A stretch of 64,000 nucleotides of DNA from Butyrivibrio fibrisolvens (GTDB lineage Bacteria; Bacillota; Clostridia; Lachnospirales; Lachnospiraceae). The position numbers and the translations under genes were made by a program. Of this stretch, positions 35,930 through 44,856 are shown in pieces (the stretch's first letter is position 1; each line of letters starts with the position of its first letter). Where the stretch lies: positions 3,038,001-3,102,000 of the forward strand of contig NZ_CP065800.1 in the NCBI RefSeq assembly GCF_023206215.1, in the 5' to 3' direction. The notes under the pieces are model-generated. The model did not search any database, was not told the DNA's origin, and was given only the letters and a program-made list of their open reading frames with translations.

Positions 35930-36219
35930 AAACTTCCAACTTGGGCGGCGCCGTGTCTGAGAAGGTTTTGCATGGGCAGACAGAATATGAATCTTTGCTA
36001 CGTTTTTTAATTGTTTTATAAAATTCATGAGCATGATAGATGAATTTTTTATTCTGCCCGGGGTCCACATGTTTGAGCGAAGCGAGTTTGGACCCCAGAA
36101 TAAAAGAATTCATCTATCATGCCATGAATTATAAAACAATTAACAACGTGGCAAAGATTCATATTCTGTCTGCCCATGCAAGATCTTCTCAGACACAGCG
36201 CCGCCCAAGTTGGAAGTTT
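35930..36219. repeat. 290-bp long palindrome (element D)
   Basis: Outer stem AAACTTCCAACTTGGGCGGC with its exact complement at 36200-36219; then GTGTCTGAGAAG/CTTCTCAGACAC, AGACAGAATATGAATCTTTG and its complement, and TTAATTG/CAATTAA. The centre is GGGGTCCA ... TGGACCCC around a loop with GAGCGAAGCGAG. It shares the core with element C at 24505, while many arm positions differ with matching changes in the partner arm. Lies between the SBP terminator and the GH5 start. Confidence 0.93.
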
Positions 36220-36260
36220 AGACATAAAACCTATAAAATACATCATATCCATTTTCTAAA

Positions 36261-36290
36261 AAGAGGCGATGCATCATGCACCGCCTCTTA
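36261..36290 (-). terminator. Intrinsic terminator after the ABC cluster
   Basis: AAGAGGCGGTGCA pairs with TGCATCGCCTCTT around TGA, followed by T-rich sequence on the minus strand. Confidence 0.82.
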
Positions 36291-36372
36291 AGTTTTATGC
36301 TCTTATACTATTTTTAATAGAAGTTTATTATTAGTATAAAAGCGCTCTCTACTTTGAATCAATGATCCAAAA

Positions 36373-37854
36373 TTATTTGTTAGCTTCGTCGATATAAGCC
36401 TTCCATGTATCAGCAATTGCTTCTGTAAGAGCTGCAACGTCTGCGTTAGGTCCGATGCTCCATACAAGCTCCTCACCAAGCTTAAGGTTAGGAATCATGT
36501 CGTGGTAAGCAACTGTACCGTGCTCAGGCTCAGACATCATTGTGATTGTCTCTGTTACTGCTCTTTCATCGAATACACCCTGACGAGCTGTTGAAAGGAA
36601 TCCGTTGTAATCTTCGTATCCTTCAGGAGCTTCTGTGTAGAGGTTGTAAGCGAATGCGATCTTCCAAGCTCTGTCTGCATCATAGCATCCAGGAATAGCT
36701 GCTGGGTTGTTGCTCCATACGTTTACATAAGTGTCCATCTTAGGTCCCTTAGGGAACATTACGAAACCAACTTCATCTTCCATATCAGCAAGGAATGCAC
36801 CAGGTCCGCCAGCATACTCATCTTCTACCATGAATGCAGCGTGTCCCTGAACGAACTCTTCCTTGTAGTAATCCCATTCAGCACCTTCTGGATCGTGGTT
36901 GTCGAACTTGTTATACATATCTACGCACCACTCAAGAGCTTCCTGAGTCTCAGGAGCTTCAAGGTTGTATACATACTTACCGTCAGCATCCTTAGCTACA
37001 TAAGATCCGCCGTTAGAGAATACAGCTTCAGTTGTCATAACACCTTCGTTAAGTGTAAGACCATATACATCATTGACACCATCGTTATCTGTATCTCTCT
37101 GACACTTAGCCATAAGCTCTTCGAACTTATCCCATGTCCATGTGCCATCTGCCTGCATATCATAGATGCTTTCAGGATCGATACCTGCTTCTGTAAGAAG
37201 TCTCTTGTTGAAGTAAACACCTGTACGAGGCTCAGCGATACCAGCTGACATAGCATAGATGGAATCGCCCTTAGAATACTGCTCGTGGATAAGGTTTGAT
37301 GTGAACTTATCCTGTGTGAAGTCAAGGCAGTCAAGAGTTGCAAGGTCATACATAAGACCATTGTTCATAGCTGAAACGATAGCTGCATCACCTCTTAAGA
37401 TGAATACATAGTTATTATCGTCGCCGCCTGTTGTAACATAGTCTACGAAATCCTGAGGTGTTGTTCCCCAATCGGAAATAGCAACCTGCTTAATCTTGAA
37501 GTTGTATGTCTCCTGGATCCACTCACGATACTCGTCAAGAGATTCCTCATAGTCGTTTGAAGGCTCAGCCGGCTCTTCAGGAGACCACCAGTCACGAACT
37601 ATGATTTCCATTCCGCCAAGATCGATAGGATTACCATTCTCATCTGTGATAATCTTTGGACCCTCTTCCTCAGCTTCTGTAGCTTCATTTGATGCCTGAT
37701 CTGTTGTGCCTTCATTAGCTGTTGAATCAGTAGCTGAATCTCCCTGATTTCCAGCATTACCTGCATCACCTGAACCGCCACAAGCAACAAGACCTGCTGA
37801 CATAGCTGTGATTGTTGCTACAGCAATTGCTTTGTTTGCTAACTGCTTTTTCAT
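36373..37854 (-). CDS. Sugar-binding lipoprotein of a carbohydrate ABC importer
   Basis: Family 1 extracellular solute-binding protein, 493 residues. The lipobox is SAGLVACGGSG, followed by a ~45-residue Gly/Ser/Thr/Glu-rich linker. The binding domain includes VRDWWSPEEPAEP, WGTTPQDFVDYVTTGGDDNN, IYAMSAGIAEPRTGVYFNKR and WTWDKFEELMAKCQRDTDND. It is the last gene of the cluster, separated from the permease by a 291-base region with two 54-bp repeats and many hairpins; such gaps commonly allow binding proteins to be made in excess of permeases. A GAAGGAGG site precedes the ATG. Predicted ligand: xylo-oligosaccharide or aldouronate, inferred from neighbours. Confidence 0.9.
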   Translation of the reverse strand: MKKQLANKAIAVATITAMSAGLVACGGSGDAGNAGNQGDSATDSTANEGTTDQASNEATEAEEEGPKIITDENGNPIDLGGMEIIVRDWWSPEEPAEPSNDYEESLDEYREWIQETYNFKIKQVAISDWGTTPQDFVDYVTTGGDDNNYVFILRGDAAIVSAMNNGLMYDLATLDCLDFTQDKFTSNLIHEQYSKGDSIYAMSAGIAEPRTGVYFNKRLLTEAGIDPESIYDMQADGTWTWDKFEELMAKCQRDTDNDGVNDVYGLTLNEGVMTTEAVFSNGGSYVAKDADGKYVYNLEAPETQEALEWCVDMYNKFDNHDPEGAEWDYYKEEFVQGHAAFMVEDEYAGGPGAFLADMEDEVGFVMFPKGPKMDTYVNVWSNNPAAIPGCYDADRAWKIAFAYNLYTEAPEGYEDYNGFLSTARQGVFDERAVTETITMMSEPEHGTVAYHDMIPNLKLGEELVWSIGPNADVAALTEAIADTWKAYIDEANK

Positions 37855-38037
37855 ATTTTTCCTCCTTCATAAGAAAAAATTGTTTTATCGATAACCACTG
37901 ATAGTGGAAATCTTCCTTCTCAAAATTTGATCCCCTATAAAGTATACCTAAACTAGTAATTAAATACCATAAGTAAACTTTAAATTATATCATTATTTTG
38001 GTTTCCTGTGGAGCCTGAACACCAGACCCCACAAGGT

Positions 38038-38144
38038 GGACTGTTTACAGTTCAGGAGTTAAAATTGCCAAAGGCAATTCTAACATCCCACGGATTGTTT
38101 ACAATCCAGGAATTAAAATTGCCAAAGGCAATTTTAATCTCCCA
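38038..38144. repeat. Two 54-bp hairpin repeats between permease and binding-protein genes
   Basis: Copies at 38038-38090 and 38092-38144. Each contains a stem of the form GGA(C/T)TG-TTTA-CA(G/A)TCC-like and an AATTGCC-AAA-GGCAATT stem. The C-G pair in the first copy is T-A in the second, a compensating change. The array begins just past the permease stop. A further TGTGG/CCACA hairpin lies at 38007-38036. Confidence 0.8.
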
Positions 38145-38145
38145 A

Positions 38146-39147
38146 TTACATCTTAATACCTGTAGCACTTATACTCTCTACGAATGCTCTCTGTGCGAAG
38201 AGATAGATAACAATAAGTGGCAGAATGATCATAAGTGTACCTGTTGATAAGATACAGTTGGAATAAGCAACTGAGATAGTTGTCTTGATTCCAGATATTC
38301 TCTGAATATATGCACCAAGTGAATCAACGATTCTTGCAAGTGATGTACTTACAAGAGGTGTTGTTCCAAGGAACATCTTGGAGTAGAATCCATCAGTCCA
38401 CTGCCATACAAATGCGAACAGGAAGCAGGATGAAAGGATTGGCTTACTCTGTGGAAGCATGATCCTTGCAAATGTCCTTAGCATGCCGCATCCGTCAACA
38501 TATGCAGCCTCTTCCATATCACCGGGGATGTTTCTGAAGAACTGTCTTATCATATAGATATAAAGACCATTCTTAAGTCCCATCGCTGTAGCACTCATAA
38601 GATAATATGGAAGCTTGGAACCTCTAAGGTTTATAGTCTCACCTGTTATGAGTTTAATGATTCCAAAAATATCAAAGAATCTGAAGTGCAGATACAGTGA
38701 ACTTACGATTGTCTGCGGAGGGATGAGGATTACAAGGATTACACAAGCAAACCACATATTCTTAAGCGGGAACTTGAATCTTGCAAAACCATATCCAACA
38801 AGTGTACATACAGTAATCTGTAAAAGAGCTATCGTAAATGATATAACGATTGAATTTACAAGAGCCTTAGGATAAGACATTACATCTGATGCCATCTTGT
38901 AATTGGCTGTTGTAAAGTGCTCCGGGATATTAGTAACAATCGGGTTATACAGATCCTGCTCTGTCATGAAGCTGACAGAGATCTTATTCAGAATAGGCTG
39001 AAGTATAAGGAAGCACATTCCGAACAAAAGGATGAATCTGCAGATACTTACAGCTATCTCTATGATCTTCTTTCTAAGGAGATATCCGCCTGAACGCCTG
39101 TTTCTCTCCCAGAATCCGAGCTTTTCGATATTCTTTGCTTTAGTCAT
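38146..39147 (-). CDS. Carbohydrate ABC transporter permease, MalG type
   Basis: Inner-membrane permease, 333 residues, about six helices. The coupling-loop motif near residue 220 reads EEAAYVDGCGMLRTFARIMLP (EAA motif, shown here trimmed), and DLYNPIVTNIPEHFTTANY is typical of MalG-type N-termini. It overlaps the MalF-type gene by eight bases. Together they form the second transport channel of the cluster. No ATPase gene is present nearby. Confidence 0.92.
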   Translation of the reverse strand: MTKAKNIEKLGFWERNRRSGGYLLRKKIIEIAVSICRFILLFGMCFLILQPILNKISVSFMTEQDLYNPIVTNIPEHFTTANYKMASDVMSYPKALVNSIVISFTIALLQITVCTLVGYGFARFKFPLKNMWFACVILVILIPPQTIVSSLYLHFRFFDIFGIIKLITGETINLRGSKLPYYLMSATAMGLKNGLYIYMIRQFFRNIPGDMEEAAYVDGCGMLRTFARIMLPQSKPILSSCFLFAFVWQWTDGFYSKMFLGTTPLVSTSLARIVDSLGAYIQRISGIKTTISVAYSNCILSTGTLMIILPLIVIYLFAQRAFVESISATGIKM

Positions 39148-40051
39148 AGTAGTAAACCTCCTTAGAGATCAGGAATGATGAGATTCCTATAAATGCCAGG
39201 ACAACTATGAAGTATACCCAGGACATCGCTGAAGCTCTGCCGTACTGCATCTGATCGATCATTACAGCCTGAATCTTCTTAATAACCTCGTTATCAGATC
39301 TCATGCAGAAGTCAACTACTGTATAAATCCAGTTAACAAGGAACATTGAGCTTATCATAGGGAATGTGATCTTCCAAAGACTTTCCCACTTAGTACATCC
39401 TTCGATATCAGCTGCTTCATACATACTGCTTGAGATTGTCTGAAGACCTGACAGGAAGATGATGATCTGAATACCTGATGCTATAGCAACATCATAGATA
39501 TTATCAATAACTTCGAAGACCTTCTCAAAAGCTCTTACACCAACTCCGGAAGTTCTTAAGATCTCTTCCAGAGCTGCTGTGATGCTAACACCGCTTGTTG
39601 TATCTTCGATCTGAGCTGCAAGTGTAGCCATAAGCTGGTTATTGGTTTCAAGTCCTAAGATAACACCGGATGAAAGGATAACCGGAAGGAAGAATATTGC
39701 ACGTACAAGTGCTCTTCCCTTGAACTTCTGATTAAGTATAAGTGCTACGAAGAATGAAAATACTATGATAGCCAGTGAGTAGACAACCATTCTTCCAAGC
39801 TCTTCTACAAGAAGTCTTGTATACTCAGGATCAACTCTGAATGCATATTTTAGGTTCTCGAGTTTGTTAAATGTAAGTGTGAAGTTACCGGATCCAAGAC
39901 TTACTTCAGAAAAGCTCATGTGCAGTGACTGTAAGAGTGGCTTAACCATAAAGGCAAGGAATCCAATAATAAATGGCGATATAAACAAATATCCGGCAAT
40001 GGCTTTTCTCTTTTGAAGACCCGCCAGTTTATTCTTTTGCTTCTTCATCAT
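39140..40051 (-). CDS. Carbohydrate ABC transporter permease, MalF type
   Basis: Inner-membrane permease, 303 residues, six helices. It opens with KRKAIAGYLFISPFIIGFLA, the usual MalF-type start, and carries the EAA loop SSMYEAADIEGCTKWESLWKI (shown in part). An insertion of about 50 residues (TNNQLMATLAAQIEDTTSG and on) lies outside the core, longer than in most homologues. It lies 14 bases after the DUF5696 stop and pairs with the MalG-type gene. Confidence 0.92.
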   Translation of the reverse strand: MMKKQKNKLAGLQKRKAIAGYLFISPFIIGFLAFMVKPLLQSLHMSFSEVSLGSGNFTLTFNKLENLKYAFRVDPEYTRLLVEELGRMVVYSLAIIVFSFFVALILNQKFKGRALVRAIFFLPVILSSGVILGLETNNQLMATLAAQIEDTTSGVSITAALEEILRTSGVGVRAFEKVFEVIDNIYDVAIASGIQIIIFLSGLQTISSSMYEAADIEGCTKWESLWKITFPMISSMFLVNWIYTVVDFCMRSDNEVIKKIQAVMIDQMQYGRASAMSWVYFIVVLAFIGISSFLISKEVYYYD

Positions 40052-40065
40052 TAAATCCTTTCCGC

Positions 40066-42660
40066 TTATGATCTCACTACCAGATAATCTCTGGCAGGAA
40101 TTGTCTGACCGTCTGCTGTTACATCTTCAAAATCATAGTTGACATATACCTTGGTTCCATCAGCATAAGTAGTTACAGAAAGTGTACCTGACAGGTTCTG
40201 ATGATCTACCATTTCCTGATTGAATACATGTCCAAGCTGTTCATTGTATCTTGTGTAGTACTCTACCATTCTGTCGCGCCATGCATCATAGTCTGATCCA
40301 TAGTACTCTGTGTAAAGTGTCTTCTGAAGTGCGAATGAAGATTCTTTCATAACTGTGAATGAAAGACCTGCACCATACTCTGCGCTATAGAGAAGCTGCT
40401 GTACATCATCTCCGCAGATGTTAAGAGGATAACCTGTGTAGTTTACATATCCGTGTATAGCCAGCTGATAGAAAGGAACACATTCATCAAGGATTGTGTA
40501 ATCATTTCCTCTAAGATCCATATTAGTAACCATGCTTGCATATGGAACTACATAGTCGTTACCCATATTGACCATAATGTTCTGGCCAGAATCATTAACT
40601 GCCTGGAATCTTGCAACCTGAGAATTAAGAACTGATTCTCTGGAGTGAGTATCCTTAACATAATAGTCAGCAGAAAGATCTTTACCGTCATCTTCGAATG
40701 ATACGCCTGCGCCGTAGCCAGCTGCTGCATTTACAAGATTGTCAGACATCTGTCCGGCAAGTGTTGAATGAAGAAGGTAGAATGTCTTAGCGCCTTCTCT
40801 CTGAGCATATGTTACAGCACTGTACTGATAGAGCTCTGCTCTTTCCTTGTTGATGAACTTAGCTGCATCTGTGTATGAGAAGAAACCATCGAAGATATTT
40901 GAGTTGTACTCATACTGTGTTACACCGTTAAGATACAGGTTAATGTTCTGCTGCTTAGCATAATCACTAAGAGCTGTAAGATCCTTCTTGCCGCCAAGAC
41001 CGCCTACAAGGTTAACATTCTCAAGGAGCTTCTGGCTTACACCACCATTGCACCAGCCTGACATCTTAACTGACATATTGTTAAAGCCGTTTGCATTAAG
41101 ATCTTCAAGTATGCCCTGTGCTTCTGCATATGTTGTAAGAGGAAGAGGCCTTGATACAGGAACACCGACAATCTGCTTAACCTTGTCAACTGCACCTACG
41201 ATCTCAACTTCTACAGGAGCTTCTGCATCAGTGTTAAGTGCCATGTAATCTCCATATTTATTCTGGAGATAAGAGCCATAACCCTTAGCCATATCTACAT
41301 AGCTGCCTGAATCTACGAATTTGTATCTCTGAGACAGATTCTCATCAGGAAGTTCTTCGAGATATTTGTAGATCTCGGAATTAGCGATATCTGCAACTTC
41401 ATACTGCTCTCTCTGACAGATGCTGTATACAGCATTTACATAGTTATAATTGTTGTTCTTGCCGGATATATCAGCCTGAACGGAAGCATATGACTTACCA
41501 TCTTCAAGCATACAGATGAATGAATCATCACCCTGAGATATTCCGTATACACCAAATGATGCTCTTGTGTTATGAACCAGGGCCTTACGTGAAAGGCACA
41601 TATCCCATCCATAAACGTTTGCATAATAACTGTTCTGTGAAGTCTTACCATTATTGAAGTTGATGATAGCACCGCCGCCTTCAGGAACCATCATGAATCC
41701 CTGATCATCTTTGCCACCTGCTCCAAAATATGGAAGAACTGAAAGTGTGTAGATCGGATAATCTGATTTGTACTCAAGCTCTTTAAGAGGAACCTCTACA
41801 ACAAGCTCATCGCCTTCAAGTCTGTAGATAACATTTACATTGAAGATAGGTTTGTCATTGACTGTCTCTGAAAGATCGAGTTCTTTGTCAGCAAGATACT
41901 GTTCATATGTGTATCCGGCTTCTTCAAAATACTTCTGAATTGTCTTTTTAACATTATCCTTAGTACCGGGACGAAGAACATATATAACGTTTGTCTCTAA
42001 TATAGGATAGTTAGCAAGAAGTTCTTCTTTATTATCCTTTTTACCAAGATCATTAATATCATACTTTTTGTAATACTCGCCTATGATATTAAGACCTTCC
42101 TTGGTCATAGCTCCGGTCCACTTCTCATAATCCTCTGCTGTACATACCGGAGGAATTACGAATTCTTTCTGAACCTGTCCAAGTGAATATTTAACTTCAA
42201 TCTGGTCTTCACCGGGTATTACTTCATAGATCTTATTCTTTACAGAATAGTTGAATGAATCATATGTGGTTTCAAGACCTGCCTCTGTGTTAAAAGACAT
42301 AACAAGAGTTGACTGAAGTTTTGCCTTCTCCTCAGGAAGTGCGATGGGATCATCTTCACTTCCATCAGGGCATGATTTCCATACTTTACCGCTTGACTTT
42401 ACAAGCAGTTCGAACTGTGTGGTCTCAGGATCCATAGTAAGCTTTAATGAATCATTTTCGATAACCACAGGTCCTTCGATTTCCGTATACGCGTTTGGTT
42501 CGATAATCTCAGGTGGGACTTCCGCATTCTGATAAGTAACGACCGCAAATACAATTGCTCCGATTATAGCCAGGAATATCACAGGAGCAATCATACTCTT
42601 GAGAGTTTCTTTTATAGCGTTTCGTCTCTCTACCTGTCTTTCTGTCAATTCTTTTTTCAT
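40066..42660 (-). CDS. Membrane-anchored DUF5696 protein, possibly a glycosidase-like barrel
   Basis: Large extracytoplasmic protein of 864 residues with one N-terminal membrane anchor (SMIAPVIFLAIIGAIVFAVV, about residues 24-43). I recognise it as DUF5696 from its place among sugar ABC genes and the stretch GFMMVPEGGGAIINFNNGK. The N-terminal half looks like beta-sandwich. The middle, from about 500 (RPLPLTTYAEAQGILEDLNA, VKMSGWCNGG, GVSFEDDGKDLSADYY, TILDECVPFYQLAIHGY), resembles an alpha/beta barrel of glycosidase type. A small beta domain closes the protein. ATG 42660 is chosen because GGGAG lies five bases before it. The enzymatic idea is inference only. Confidence 0.7.
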   Translation of the reverse strand: MKKELTERQVERRNAIKETLKSMIAPVIFLAIIGAIVFAVVTYQNAEVPPEIIEPNAYTEIEGPVVIENDSLKLTMDPETTQFELLVKSSGKVWKSCPDGSEDDPIALPEEKAKLQSTLVMSFNTEAGLETTYDSFNYSVKNKIYEVIPGEDQIEVKYSLGQVQKEFVIPPVCTAEDYEKWTGAMTKEGLNIIGEYYKKYDINDLGKKDNKEELLANYPILETNVIYVLRPGTKDNVKKTIQKYFEEAGYTYEQYLADKELDLSETVNDKPIFNVNVIYRLEGDELVVEVPLKELEYKSDYPIYTLSVLPYFGAGGKDDQGFMMVPEGGGAIINFNNGKTSQNSYYANVYGWDMCLSRKALVHNTRASFGVYGISQGDDSFICMLEDGKSYASVQADISGKNNNYNYVNAVYSICQREQYEVADIANSEIYKYLEELPDENLSQRYKFVDSGSYVDMAKGYGSYLQNKYGDYMALNTDAEAPVEVEIVGAVDKVKQIVGVPVSRPLPLTTYAEAQGILEDLNANGFNNMSVKMSGWCNGGVSQKLLENVNLVGGLGGKKDLTALSDYAKQQNINLYLNGVTQYEYNSNIFDGFFSYTDAAKFINKERAELYQYSAVTYAQREGAKTFYLLHSTLAGQMSDNLVNAAAGYGAGVSFEDDGKDLSADYYVKDTHSRESVLNSQVARFQAVNDSGQNIMVNMGNDYVVPYASMVTNMDLRGNDYTILDECVPFYQLAIHGYVNYTGYPLNICGDDVQQLLYSAEYGAGLSFTVMKESSFALQKTLYTEYYGSDYDAWRDRMVEYYTRYNEQLGHVFNQEMVDHQNLSGTLSVTTYADGTKVYVNYDFEDVTADGQTIPARDYLVVRS

Positions 42661-42671
42661 ATAAGCTCCCA

Positions 42672-43328
42672 TTACAACCTAAATAGAAATTCTCTACCTA
42701 AAGAGATAAAGTAAGCGACACCCTGTGAGATCATACTGAAGAATATCATTAAGATAAAGATCATTACCAGCATCGCAAAAAGTGTAAATACTGTGAATAA
42801 AATGTTCTTACCAAATGAAAACTCATGTATCTGTCCCATGGCTGTTACTATCAGTATTCCTGCGTAGACAAGTGTGAGTCCGCTAAGTACTGTATAGAAC
42901 TCCTGCTCATCTACTGTTACATAATTACTGAAGATCATCAGAGGAAGCTGTACAAGCGGATAAGGAGTAAGGCCGTAACATGTTGCCATGTATACCTGGC
43001 CAAGTCTTCCTTTACCATCAAATAGTGTTGTAAGTCCCCAGTTACCAATAACCCACAATGCAAGTGGGAAAAGAATACTTGCAATGTATAAGAAAATATT
43101 TAAGTCTTCCCAGTAAACCGTTAAGAATATAAAGCTTGTGAAGCGAAGCTTCAAAACACGAATCAAAACTGTTGCAAATAGAATCGTGTTGGCTGCAGCC
43201 ATTGTTCCTCGTTTTTCATGAGTGAGATCCCAGAAACCATCAAGAGGATGTGACATGCAGTACAAGGCAAACTTTAACGAATCCAGGTATTTAGTCCTTT
43301 TATCCTTTTGTGTTAAAACTTGAAGCAT
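42672..43328 (-). CDS. YIP1-family membrane protein
   Basis: Integral membrane protein of 218 residues with about five helices. It begins with LKFALYCMSHPLDGFWDLTH, the Yip1-domain type N-terminus, and has GNWGLTTLFDGKGRLGQVYM and CYGLTPYPLVQLPLMIF, characteristic of bacterial YIP1 proteins. Role unknown. The ATG lies two bases past the NHL gene stop with GGAGGA as ribosome site, so translation is coupled. The DUF5696 gene follows directly. Its constant company here suggests a membrane partner of the transporter proteins. Confidence 0.8.
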   Translation of the reverse strand: MLQVLTQKDKRTKYLDSLKFALYCMSHPLDGFWDLTHEKRGTMAAANTILFATVLIRVLKLRFTSFIFLTVYWEDLNIFLYIASILFPLALWVIGNWGLTTLFDGKGRLGQVYMATCYGLTPYPLVQLPLMIFSNYVTVDEQEFYTVLSGLTLVYAGILIVTAMGQIHEFSFGKNILFTVFTLFAMLVMIFILMIFFSMISQGVAYFISLGREFLFRL

Positions 43329-43329
43329 A

Positions 43330-44847
43330 TCATCCTCCGTTACGTTTCATATCATCAATTTCAGCCTTTTCTATTTCCCACTTGATCTTCTTGTATCTCT
43401 CAATGCCAAGCGGAATGAGGAATATAGCCAAGATAACAATAACTATTATTACGATATGATCTTCTACCCATTGTTTTCTGTACTGTTTATAAGCTTTGGA
43501 GTAGTTATCTGCGTCATACTTAAGTTCGAAATAATCCATCGCACCCTTGTAATCTTTCTGACGAAGAAGTGCTCTACCAATTCCTATATAAGCAAGATCA
43601 TAGTTGCCATCAAGTGCCATAACCTGGCGCCATGACTGCTCTGACTCTTCATAAAAGCCCTTATCGAACTGATCGATAGCTTCGTAGATCTGTTGACCGA
43701 ACTCAGTAGGTGTGAAAAGAGTGATAGCACAGTCAAGTTCATCAAGTACGAACAGATCGTAGTCCATATGATCGATAGCAGAAGGTCTTCTGAAGTAACC
43801 ATCCATGTTACCGTTACCACCAAATGCGATCACCATGTTGCCCTGATCATCATAAGCAAAGAGTCTGCCTCTGTTCTTATCAAGGCATACATAGATATCA
43901 TTATCAAAGCAGGTAACATCTGTAAAATAGGATGCGCCTTCATAACCACCGCCGTTACCCATGTAGAGGTCACCTATAACAGGCCATTCACCGTTTCTTA
44001 CAAGGATGTCATTACCCATAAGGTTAAGCTTTCTGATAACATCTACGCTTCCGCTCTTGATTTCTTCTGCTTCACCGGAACCTGTAACAGCATATATGAA
44101 TCCTTCATGATCCATATAGAGGTTATCATACTGAGTAGGTACGAAGTTCTGCATGAGAGCTCTCTGCTCCTGTGTTGCGAACTTCTTCCAGATATAATCT
44201 GTCCAGTTGTAGGTAACAGGTGTAGCTCCTACGAAACCGGCAAATGTTCCATCTGATTCATACTTGACAAGACCCTTGTTGATACCTGATGCTACACAGT
44301 AAACACGCTCTGCGGAGTCAACGGATACCTTTGTAGGCTGGAATACAAGTGCCGGATCAAGTGTTTTATCATTGGGCTTATTGAATTCCATTATGTAGTT
44401 AAGGTCTTTATCAAGCTTTAAGATTCTGGCATTACCGCTATCAGCGATAAAGAAATTGCCATCATCTGACACCTGAACATCTGTAGGTGCTGCAAAAGTG
44501 CTGTTGTCAGCGCCTTTAAACGAATCGATTATCCTCTCAACTTCAAGTGTCTGAGGTGTAGGTCTGTTAAGCTCTATGATCCTGTTATTACCTGTATCAC
44601 ATACATACAGCTTATTGCCTACTACTGTAAGTCCCTGTGGAGATTTGAGCTTTACATCAAGTCCAAGTTCTGATGATGTAAAAACCTTGCTACAGGTATA
44701 TGCATTAGGTGCATCCTGTACATCTCCCCAATAGTCATAAATATATGAGTAGCTTCTCTCGGCAGCTACTGCTGATAGCGGAGCAAGAACTGCTACCGCT
44801 ACCGCACATGCCCCGGCGAGGATTCTCTTAATTGTCGCTTTTTTCAT
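43330..44847 (-). CDS. NHL-repeat/TPR protein with C-terminal membrane anchor
   Basis: Exported protein, 505 residues. Signal peptide to ~29 (cleavage near VAA). Residues ~60-395 form NHL beta-propeller blades (LKSPQGLTVVGNKLYVCDTG, NNRIIELNR, FAAPTDVQVSDDGNFFIADS, YFRRPSAIDHMDYDLFVLDE). A TPR-like helical segment follows (YDLAYIGIGRALLRQKDYKG, AMDYFELKYD), then a membrane helix (HIVIIVIVILAIFLIPLGI) and a basic cytoplasmic tail. It looks like an extracellular scaffold held in the membrane. GGAGGGG precedes the ATG. It lies between the two permease pairs. Confidence 0.82.
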   Translation of the reverse strand: MKKATIKRILAGACAVAVAVLAPLSAVAAERSYSYIYDYWGDVQDAPNAYTCSKVFTSSELGLDVKLKSPQGLTVVGNKLYVCDTGNNRIIELNRPTPQTLEVERIIDSFKGADNSTFAAPTDVQVSDDGNFFIADSGNARILKLDKDLNYIMEFNKPNDKTLDPALVFQPTKVSVDSAERVYCVASGINKGLVKYESDGTFAGFVGATPVTYNWTDYIWKKFATQEQRALMQNFVPTQYDNLYMDHEGFIYAVTGSGEAEEIKSGSVDVIRKLNLMGNDILVRNGEWPVIGDLYMGNGGGYEGASYFTDVTCFDNDIYVCLDKNRGRLFAYDDQGNMVIAFGGNGNMDGYFRRPSAIDHMDYDLFVLDELDCAITLFTPTEFGQQIYEAIDQFDKGFYEESEQSWRQVMALDGNYDLAYIGIGRALLRQKDYKGAMDYFELKYDADNYSKAYKQYRKQWVEDHIVIIVIVILAIFLIPLGIERYKKIKWEIEKAEIDDMKRNGG

Positions 44848-44856
44848 GTCCCCTCC

